Source: an uncultured Clostridia bacterium (GTDB lineage: Bacteria > Bacillota > Clostridia > UBA1381). Taken from it: a stretch of 57,376 bases of DNA. Of this stretch, positions 51,565-57,376 are shown in pieces. The position numbers and the translations under genes are program-made. The stretch is from contig CAKSPW010000006.1 in assembly GCA_934486495.1 (NCBI GenBank), positions 1 through 57,376 of the forward strand. The letters are read 5' to 3'. Each line of letters begins with the position of its first letter. Within the stretch, counting starts at the first letter, position 1. Below the pieces are notes generated by a model, which was not told the DNA's origin, made no database searches, and worked only from the letters and a program-made list of their open reading frames with translations.

Positions 51565-51636
51565 ATAGAAGTATTATTTATTATGTTTGAATTTGTGTAT
51601 TAACTGTTTTCATACACATTATAGGAGGATTTTTTT

Positions 51637-53463
51637 ATGTGCGGAATTATCGGTTACATCGGAGAAAAACAAGCAGCGCCAATTTTGCTTGAAGGCTTAT
51701 CAAAGCTTGAGTACAGAGGATACGATTCGGCAGGAATAGCCGTTTTTTCGGGTAATGAAATTGATGTTAAAAAATCAAGGGGCAGACTTTCTGTTTTATC
51801 GGAAATAACAAACGGCGGAAAATCGGTAAAAGGTACAGCCGGAATCGGTCACACAAGATGGGCAACACACGGCGAACCGTCGGATATAAACTCTCATCCG
51901 CATCTGTCAAGCTCGGGACGTTTTGCTATCGTTCATAACGGAATAATAGAAAACTACATTCCGCTTAAGAAAAAGCTTATGGATAAAGGATATGAATTTT
52001 TATCGGAAACAGATACAGAGGTTGTGGCTCATTTGATTGAGTATTACTACAAGGGCAATATATTGGAAGCCGTAATCAAGGTTATAGAAAGAGTAAACGG
52101 CTCGTATGCGCTCGGTATTCTCTCACTTGACAACCCGGATCAGTTTATAGCTGTCAGAAAGTCAAGTCCGCTGATTGTCGGTCTCGGTGACGGAGAAAAC
52201 TTTGTAGCGTCCGACGTAACAGCTATTTTAAACCATACAAGAAACATATACTACCTTGAAGATAACGAGATCGTTGTGCTTAAAAAAGACAGCGTAAAGG
52301 TATACAATCTTGACAGAGAAGAAGTAAAAAAAGACGTATTCACGGTAAATTGGGATATATCTGCGGCTGAAAAGGGCGGATATGAACATTTCATGATGAA
52401 AGAAATAGAAGAACAACCGAAAGCGCTTAAGGAAACAATCAGTCCGCGCATTCAAGACGGCAGGATTATACTTGATGATATTTCTCTGACAGAGGACGAT
52501 ATTAAAAATATTAACAAGATATTCATTATTGCCTGCGGAAGCGCTTACCATGCAGGTATGGTCGGAAAATATATAATAGAAAAGCTTTGCAGAAAGCCGG
52601 TTGAGGCAATTGTTGCATCGGAGTTCAGATACTGCGATCCGATTATAGGCGAAAATGACCTTGCGATAATAATAAGCCAGTCTGGCGAAACTGCCGATAC
52701 CATAGCAGCGCTTAAGGAAGCAAAGAAAAAAGGCGCACGCACACTCGGCATCGTAAACGTTGTAGGAAGTGCAATAGCCAACCTCTCCGATGATGTATTA
52801 TACACATGGGCAGGCCCCGAAATTGCGGTTGCAACAACAAAGGCATACTCAACTCAGCTGTCCGTTTTATATCTTCTTGCGACATACATGGCAGATAAAC
52901 TCGGCACAATTTCACCCGAATACTATGATAAGCTGACAGCCGATATTGAAAAGCTTCCCGAACAGGTTGCCGAGCTATTAAAAGGAAAGGATAAGGTTCA
53001 GTATCTTGCGTCAAAGTTCTTTAACTGTCACTCGATATTCTTTATAGGCAGAAATCTTGACTATGCGGTAAGCCTTGAAGGCTCGCTGAAACTGAAGGAA
53101 ATATCATATATCCATTCGGAAGCTTATGCGGCAGGTGAATTAAAACACGGCACAATTTCCCTTATTGAGGATGGTACACTCGTTGTTGCGCTTGCAACTC
53201 ATGATGAACTCTTTGAAAAAACGGTAAGCAATATTAAAGAGGTTAAAGCAAGAGGAGCTGTTGTAATAGGTGTGGCAAAGGAAACTCAGGAGCACAAATC
53301 CGATGCGGGCGACTATGTAATAGAGCTCCCGGAAACAGACGAAGTTCTTATGCCGTCGCTGTCGGTAATTCCGCTTCAGCTTTTCGGATATTATGTAGCG
53401 TCGCTTAAGGGCTGTGATATAGATAAGCCGAGAAACCTCGCAAAATCAGTTACAGTCGAATAA
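51637..53463 (+). CDS. glmS: Glutamine--fructose-6-phosphate aminotransferase (isomerizing)
   Basis: 608 residues; ATG after ATAGGAGG. Makes glucosamine 6-phosphate for peptidoglycan and surface sugars. The N-terminal glutaminase (residues 1-240) has the nucleophile Cys2 (MCGIIGYIG), TRWATHGEPSDINSHPH and the HNGIIENY loop. Two SIS isomerase domains follow (CGSAYHAGMVGKYIIE; SQSGETADTIAALKEAK; ATTKAYSTQ), and the C-terminus ends PRNLAKSVTVE, the active-site tail. Length is normal. The product feeds UDP-GlcNAc, a likely precursor for the polysaccharide made by the 34.8-45.8 kb operon. Confidence 0.97.
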   Translation: MCGIIGYIGEKQAAPILLEGLSKLEYRGYDSAGIAVFSGNEIDVKKSRGRLSVLSEITNGGKSVKGTAGIGHTRWATHGEPSDINSHPHLSSSGRFAIVHNGIIENYIPLKKKLMDKGYEFLSETDTEVVAHLIEYYYKGNILEAVIKVIERVNGSYALGILSLDNPDQFIAVRKSSPLIVGLGDGENFVASDVTAILNHTRNIYYLEDNEIVVLKKDSVKVYNLDREEVKKDVFTVNWDISAAEKGGYEHFMMKEIEEQPKALKETISPRIQDGRIILDDISLTEDDIKNINKIFIIACGSAYHAGMVGKYIIEKLCRKPVEAIVASEFRYCDPIIGENDLAIIISQSGETADTIAALKEAKKKGARTLGIVNVVGSAIANLSDDVLYTWAGPEIAVATTKAYSTQLSVLYLLATYMADKLGTISPEYYDKLTADIEKLPEQVAELLKGKDKVQYLASKFFNCHSIFFIGRNLDYAVSLEGSLKLKEISYIHSEAYAAGELKHGTISLIEDGTLVVALATHDELFEKTVSNIKEVKARGAVVIGVAKETQEHKSDAGDYVIELPETDEVLMPSLSVIPLQLFGYYVASLKGCDIDKPRNLAKSVTVE

Positions 53464-53477
53464 CAAAAAGCAAAAAA

Positions 53478-53525
53478 GGCTGCTAAAAAAAGTCAATCGA
53501 CTTTTTAAACAGCCTTAATTTTTTT
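53478..53525 (+). terminator. Intrinsic terminator after glmS
   Basis: Stem 53478-53494 with 53499-53514 (one bulge; right arm GACTTTTTAAACAGCC), then TTAATTTTTTT. Right arm is identical to that at 54394-54409. Confidence 0.8.
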
Positions 53526-53530
53526 GAAAA

Positions 53531-53623
53531 AAAAGCTTTGAAATCAACAAACTGAGCCAAAACTTTAGTTTTGGGATACCCGAAGGCGTGAGTGTATACT
53601 CAGAGAAGCGAAGTTTGTTGATA
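53531..53623 (+). repeat. 93-nt dispersed structured element, copy B
   Basis: Second copy of the element at 18441. The outer stem is 11 bp perfect: ATCAACAAACT (53543-53553) with AGTTTGTTGAT (53612-53622). Hairpin CCAAAAC-TTTA-GTTTTGG at 53557-53574 and a TGAGT-GTAT-ACTCA hairpin near 53589-53602 lie inside. It continues GATAGCAAGAAA (53620-53631), which in copy A recurs only about 84 bp later. The 53464-53811 gap otherwise holds the glmS terminator and the mntP promoter. Confidence 0.65.
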
Positions 53624-53733
53624 GCAAGAAAGGTAAGCCTCCTCCCCGATTAAAACGCTTTTCGATTTACAATAATTAAGAATCGCCAACCAAACATTTA
53701 TAAAAGATTTTCTTTTCTTGCAAATGCTTTATA

Positions 53734-53762
53734 TTGACAATGCGCATTTTATGTGATATAAT
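53734..53762 (+). promoter_or_regulatory. Consensus sigma-A promoter of mntP
   Basis: TTGACA at 53734-53739, 17-bp spacer, TATAAT at 53757-53762. Leader about 43 nt; no room for a yybP-ykoY Mn2+ riboswitch. Confidence 0.88.
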
Positions 53763-53811
53763 TTTCTTCGGCGAATATATATGATATAAAAGTCTTGCGA
53801 AAGGATAAATT

Positions 53812-54348
53812 ATGCTTTTAGAAATAATACTCATAGGAATTGCGCTCAGCATGGACGCATTTGCAATAACACTGTCATCTGCAATGACGTATCCGAAGCT
53901 TAAGCCGTCAAAAAAAATACTCATGCCGATATTTTTCGGGGTATTTCAAGGAATAATGCCGATATTCGGCTATTATCTCGGCTCGCTTTTTTCGGTGTTC
54001 ATCAATAAATACTCACCGATAGTTGCCTTCTTTATTCTCGCCATAATAGGCGCTAATATGATTAAGGAAGGCATATCGGGCGGTGACACGGCAGAAAGGG
54101 AATTTTCAATCAAAATTCTCCTATTGCAAGCCGTAGCAACAAGCATTGACGCATTTGCGGTCGGTGTCAGCTTTGCCGCACTCGGTACGGAAATTTTTTC
54201 ATCATCTGCAATAATCGCGGTTTCAACCTTTATAATCACTCTTGCTGCGCTTAAGCTCGGAAAAGCCGTAGGCGAAAGGCTTGGTGATAAAAGCGTTATT
54301 CTCGGCGGAATAATACTCATACTGATAGGAATAAAATCTTTATTTTAA
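53812..54348 (+). CDS. mntP: Manganese efflux pump MntP
   Basis: 178 residues with six hydrophobic segments in two inverted halves. Each half carries the family's acidic motif: LSMDAFAITLSSA near residue 17 and TSIDAFAVGVSFAAL near residue 110, plus GFQGIMP-like GVFQGIMPIFGYYLGS in segment two. Exports Mn2+ across the cytoplasmic membrane. RBS AAAGGAT. Single gene. Confidence 0.94.
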   Translation: MLLEIILIGIALSMDAFAITLSSAMTYPKLKPSKKILMPIFFGVFQGIMPIFGYYLGSLFSVFINKYSPIVAFFILAIIGANMIKEGISGGDTAEREFSIKILLLQAVATSIDAFAVGVSFAALGTEIFSSSAIIAVSTFIITLAALKLGKAVGERLGDKSVILGGIILILIGIKSLF

Positions 54349-54373
54349 ACAAGCGGGGATGTTAAAAAATTAA

Positions 54374-54416
54374 GGCTGTTTAAAAAGTCGATTGACTTTT
54401 TAAACAGCCCCTTTTA
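54374..54416. terminator. Bidirectional terminator between mntP and dpaB
   Basis: A 16-bp perfect stem (54374-54389 with 54394-54409, loop GATT). It is followed by CCCTTTTAT on the plus strand and by TTAATTTTTTAAC on the minus strand, so it can serve both converging genes. Confidence 0.82.
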
Positions 54417-54455
54417 TATATTAACAGCTCCTGCATAACTCCGTATAAGACCGCA

Positions 54456-55037
54456 TTATACAGACAGCATGGGCTGAAGCTGTATTCCGTCAAGCGCCGC
54501 CTCGGCCGCCGGAATTACCTTTGAAAAGTCAGCAACGAGCGAACGAGGTTTTTTTATGCAATCGTCCTGCGCGAACGGAATGAAAAATATATTTTTGTTG
54601 TTAAACAGCGTACCTATATTCCTTGCCGCATTTGCAAGTCCGTCATTTGTCGAAACCCCCAGAAGTATAGGCCGTTCGTTTCTCAAATGCGCCTTAACCG
54701 CCATTGTGACAGACGTGTCCGTTATTCCGTTTGCAAGCTTTGCAAGAGTATTTCCCGTACACGGAAGTACTATAACAAGGTCAAGCAGTTTTTTCGGTCC
54801 TATCGGCTCGGCATCCTTTATTGATTTAATAATATCCTTTCCCGTCATGCTTTTAAGTATTCCTTGAAATTCTTTACAATTTCCAAATCGTGTATCGGTC
54901 GAATATGCGTTTTCGCTCATTATCGGAAACACATCTGCTCTCTCACGGCATATCTCCTCACATGAATTTACCGCTTTTTTAAAAGTGCAAAATGAACCCG
55001 TCATCGCAAAACCTATTTTCTTATTTTCAAGTCTCAT
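54456..55037 (-). CDS. dpaB: Dipicolinate synthase subunit B
   Basis: 193 residues from the ATG at 55037, overlapping dpaA by 11 bp; an RBS-like GGCGGTG lies just before. Flavoprotein-fold subunit (SpoVFB): KIGFAMTGSFCTFKKAV at the N-terminus, DLVIVLPCTGNTLAKLANGITDTSVTMAVKAHLRNERP, GVSTNDGLANAARNIG and NIFFIPFAQDDCIKKP are characteristic. With DpaA it oxidises dihydrodipicolinate to dipicolinic acid, made in the mother cell for the spore core. Confidence 0.95.
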   Translation of the reverse strand: MRLENKKIGFAMTGSFCTFKKAVNSCEEICRERADVFPIMSENAYSTDTRFGNCKEFQGILKSMTGKDIIKSIKDAEPIGPKKLLDLVIVLPCTGNTLAKLANGITDTSVTMAVKAHLRNERPILLGVSTNDGLANAARNIGTLFNNKNIFFIPFAQDDCIKKPRSLVADFSKVIPAAEAALDGIQLQPMLSV

Positions 55038-55881
55038 CTTTTTCACCGCCAATCTCCGAAAGTATCGTAAGTATTGTGTCAAAAATGATTTTCCCCGCCG
55101 TTATCGGTGCCGTTTTTCCCGGCAGACTGAGCGCCCAGATAACACGCTTTTTATGGGCCTTTGCCATCGAAAAATCAACACCGCCCGGCTTTGACGCAAG
55201 GTCGATAAGAAGTGCATTATCGCTCATACAATTGAGAACATCATTGCAAAAAATCATTGCAGGTACGGTATTAAATATAAGCTTATATCTGCCGATACGG
55301 TCTTTTATCGACTCTATCCTTTCGCATGAATATCCGCATGACCACGCATCTGCAAGAGCGGACGGCTTTCTTGCAGCAACAGTCACGTTTGCACCGAGTG
55401 CCTTTAACACTCTTGCAAGCGCTCTTGCGACATTTCCGTAGCCCGTAATTAGTACGTCCTCACCGAATACCGTATGCGCCGTTTCGGATATTGCAAGCTC
55501 CGCCGCTCCCTCTGCGGTCGGCACGGCATTTTTTATCTGAAGCTCCTCCCTTTTCATATAATCTATGCACAAGCTTCCGCTCTCGTCAAGCTTTCTTTTA
55601 AACACATCGTTTGCACCTGCATAAAAAATAATCTTGTTTCTTGGCAGTTTTAAACTATCTATGTATATATCGGAAGAAAAAAACGGAGCAAATATTTTAT
55701 CCGCATTGCAAGTCGGCATCGGAAAAACTATTATATCGGAGTTATATATATTCCTCAGGCTATCCGCCTCGTCCTCCGCACCGCTGTAACCGTATACACA
55801 AACCTCATAACCCTCGTTTTTAAAAAGCTCGGGCAAAATATGCGCTCTTAAATCTCCGCCTATAAATCCTATGGATTTCAT
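55027..55881 (-). CDS. dpaA: Dipicolinate synthase subunit A
   Basis: 284 residues; the start MKSIGFIGGDLRAHILPELF fits SpoVFA. The C-terminal half holds a Rossmann NAD(P)-binding domain (VLITGYGNVARALARVLKALGANVTVAARK) followed by IDLASKPGGVDFSMA. RBS GAAAGGAGCG. Transcribed with dpaB, divergently from spoIVA. Clostridia of the perfringens/botulinum group lack this pair and use EtfA instead, so its presence is informative for lineage. Confidence 0.95.
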   Translation of the reverse strand: MKSIGFIGGDLRAHILPELFKNEGYEVCVYGYSGAEDEADSLRNIYNSDIIVFPMPTCNADKIFAPFFSSDIYIDSLKLPRNKIIFYAGANDVFKRKLDESGSLCIDYMKREELQIKNAVPTAEGAAELAISETAHTVFGEDVLITGYGNVARALARVLKALGANVTVAARKPSALADAWSCGYSCERIESIKDRIGRYKLIFNTVPAMIFCNDVLNCMSDNALLIDLASKPGGVDFSMAKAHKKRVIWALSLPGKTAPITAGKIIFDTILTILSEIGGEKDET

Positions 55882-55918
55882 AAATGTACGCTCCTTTCAC
55901 CGCAACTTAAATATAATG

Positions 55919-55946
55919 TATATTATGACACAATAATAATTTTGTT
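55919..55946 (-). promoter_or_regulatory. Possible sigma-K-type promoter of dpaAB
   Basis: Minus-strand CATAATATA (complement of 55919-55927) fits the sigma-K -10 pattern CATANNNTA, with AACA (complement of 55943-55946) 15 bp upstream matching the -35 AC core. In B. subtilis the same operon is sigma-K dependent. Confidence 0.4.
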
Positions 55947-55948
55947 AC

Positions 55949-55978
55949 GCATAAGTAAAGCTTTTTTTGCATATAGCT
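55949..55978 (+). promoter_or_regulatory. Possible sigma-E-type promoter of spoIVA
   Basis: GCATAAG at 55949-55955 and CATATAGCT at 55970-55978, 14 bp apart, partly match the sigma-E -35 and -10 consensus. spoIVA is a sigma-E gene in B. subtilis. Confidence 0.4.
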
Positions 55979-56012
55979 TTATTAAGCAAATGCATGAAGG
56001 AGGAAAAGCAAT

Positions 56013-57376
56013 ATGGCAGAATACAATATTTACAGCGATATAGCAGAACGTTCGGGTGGAGATGTATATATCGGCGTGGTAGGTCCTGTGCGTACAGGCA
56101 AATCGACTTTTATCAAAAAATTTATGGACTTGTTGGTTATCCCAAACATAAAAAACACTTATCAGGCGGAACGTACACGTGATGAGCTTCCGCAGTCGGC
56201 GGCAGGGCGTACGATTATGACAACAGAGCCCAAATTTATACCGAACGAGGCAGTAGAAATATCACTCGGCGATAACGCAAGGCTTAAGGTGCGCATGATA
56301 GATTGCGTGGGCTATATCGTCGACAGCGCACTCGGTTATATCGAGAATGAAGAGCCGAGAATGGTTTCAACTCCGTGGAGCAGCGAGCCGATTGCGTTTT
56401 ACGATGCGGCGGAAATAGGGACAAAAAAGGTTATTTGCGAACATTCAAATATTGGACTTGTAATAACAACCGACGGCAGTATAACGGAAATACCTCGTGA
56501 TGACTATATTCCTGCCGAAAAAAGAGTTATAAACGAATTAAAAGAAATTAATAAGCCGTTTATCGTACTTCTGAATTCCACTGCACCCGACAGTGAGGAA
56601 GCGGCTGCACTTAAAAATCAAATGGAATCCGAATACGGCGTACCCGTTGTACCGGTAAACTGTGCGGAACTTGACGCCGCAGATATACACCGCATAATAG
56701 AAACGGTGCTTTTTGAATTCCCTCTGCGTGAAATTAACATTAATATTCCGTCATGGATGTCTGCACTCGACAACGAACATCAGCTGAAAAAAGAGCTTAA
56801 CCAATCAATCATTGCCATGATGGACGGTGTAAGCCGTGTACGACACGCACGAATGCTTGCCGAAGAAATATCAAATCTTGAATTTATAGACAGAGCCGTT
56901 ATAGACGGCATGGACTTAGGTATAGGCGAGGTCGTGCTGAACGCCGAATTTAAGCCCGAGCTGTTTTACAAAATACTCGGTGAGGAAACAGGGTTTAACG
57001 TAACTGATGAAATGTCGCTAATCTCGCTTATGCGTTCACTTTCAAAAACAAAACGTGAATACGACAAAATATCAGCAGCACTCGAAAGTGTGCGTGAAAC
57101 GGGATACGGCATTGTATCACCGTCAACCGATGAGATGAGCCTTGATGAGCCGAAAATAGTAAAGCAGGGCGGCAGATTCGGTGTTAAGCTTAAGGCGTCT
57201 GCGCCGAGTATACATATGATGCAAGCAACTATTGAAACAGAAGTAAGCCCTATCGTCGGAACGGAAAAGCAAAGCGAGGAGCTTGTACATTACTTACTTG
57301 AAGAATTTGAGGCAGATCCGAAGAAAATTTGGGAGTCAAACATATTCGGCAAATCCTTATATGAGCTTGTAAACGA
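56013..57376 (+). CDS. spoIVA: Stage IV sporulation protein A (3' end beyond window)
   Basis: 454 codons visible of a family length near 492, so about 40 C-terminal residues are missing. ATG at 56013 after GAAGGAGG. N-terminal ATPase of the GTPase fold with Walker A GPVRTGKST near residue 24, the sensor region GRTIMTTEPKFIPNEA, and Walker B-like MIDCVGYIVDSALGY. The middle and C-terminal domains (MMDGVSRVRH, APSIHMMQATIETEVSPIVG) match SpoIVA. It polymerises with ATP on the forespore surface as the base layer of the coat. Confidence 0.96.
   Translation, partial: MAEYNIYSDIAERSGGDVYIGVVGPVRTGKSTFIKKFMDLLVIPNIKNTYQAERTRDELPQSAAGRTIMTTEPKFIPNEAVEISLGDNARLKVRMIDCVGYIVDSALGYIENEEPRMVSTPWSSEPIAFYDAAEIGTKKVICEHSNIGLVITTDGSITEIPRDDYIPAEKRVINELKEINKPFIVLLNSTAPDSEEAAALKNQMESEYGVPVVPVNCAELDAADIHRIIETVLFEFPLREININIPSWMSALDNEHQLKKELNQSIIAMMDGVSRVRHARMLAEEISNLEFIDRAVIDGMDLGIGEVVLNAEFKPELFYKILGEETGFNVTDEMSLISLMRSLSKTKREYDKISAALESVRETGYGIVSPSTDEMSLDEPKIVKQGGRFGVKLKASAPSIHMMQATIETEVSPIVGTEKQSEELVHYLLEEFEADPKKIWESNIFGKSLYELVN

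Noticed and set aside
53763..53811. Mn2+ (yybP-ykoY) riboswitch before mntP
   Set aside because: The promoter leaves only about 43 nt of leader and no conserved blocks are visible.

Overview
The window reads as part of the chromosome of a low-GC, anaerobic, spore-forming Firmicute of class Clostridia. It carries spoIVA and both dipicolinate synthase genes (endospores), pyruvate:ferredoxin oxidoreductase and radical-SAM ThiH (anaerobic metabolism), S-layer-homology (SLH) proteins, and textbook sigma-A promoters with 17-bp spacers. No species can be named; an SLH-rich, plant-polysaccharide-using gut clostridium would fit. No tRNA, rRNA, CRISPR array, intact transposon or prophage was seen.

Layout. 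1-7945 (minus): a carbohydrate-uptake operon with a signal-less beta-helix protein, two LplB/LplC-type permeases, a DUF3502-type binding lipoprotein and two secreted proteins, at least one with SLH domains. 8218-8928: an FabG-like reductase. 9092-13356: glycogen genes glgB-glgC-glgD. 13444-18332: an operon beginning with a ~600-nt structured RNA that I identify as OLE RNA, followed by its membrane partner gene oapA and by dxs, tlyA and ispE. 18737-27501 (minus): brnQ, an SLH protein, nifJ and a patatin-like lipase. 27617-31356: thiSFGHE behind a TPP riboswitch. 31359-33018 (minus): a HAD phosphatase and a DMT transporter gene broken by one in-frame TGA. 33261-46060 (minus): an SLH protein behind one c-di-GMP-I riboswitch, and a nine-gene Wzx/Wzy-type polysaccharide operon behind a second one. 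46191-47555: infC-rpmI-rplT with an attenuator leader and an ATA start codon. 47643-54348: a CmpB-family membrane protein, an HD hydrolase, metH, glmS and mntP. 54456-57376: dpaB-dpaA and, divergently, spoIVA, cut by the window end.

How it fits together. The cell-surface theme is strong. SLH domains bind pyruvylated secondary cell-wall polymers, and the polysaccharide operon contains a pyruvyl-transferase family gene; both the operon and the adjacent SLH gene have c-di-GMP sensors in their leaders. The OLE-oapA-dxs-tlyA order matches the known context of OLE RNA in Bacillus halodurans.

Features without an obvious textbook explanation are: a 93-nt element present twice (87 percent identical by eye) downstream of near-identical terminators; a direct repeat enclosing two hairpins between glycosyltransferase genes; a 10-bp inverted repeat over the -10 box of the polysaccharide promoter; and possible relics of an IS21-type end and of a group II intron.
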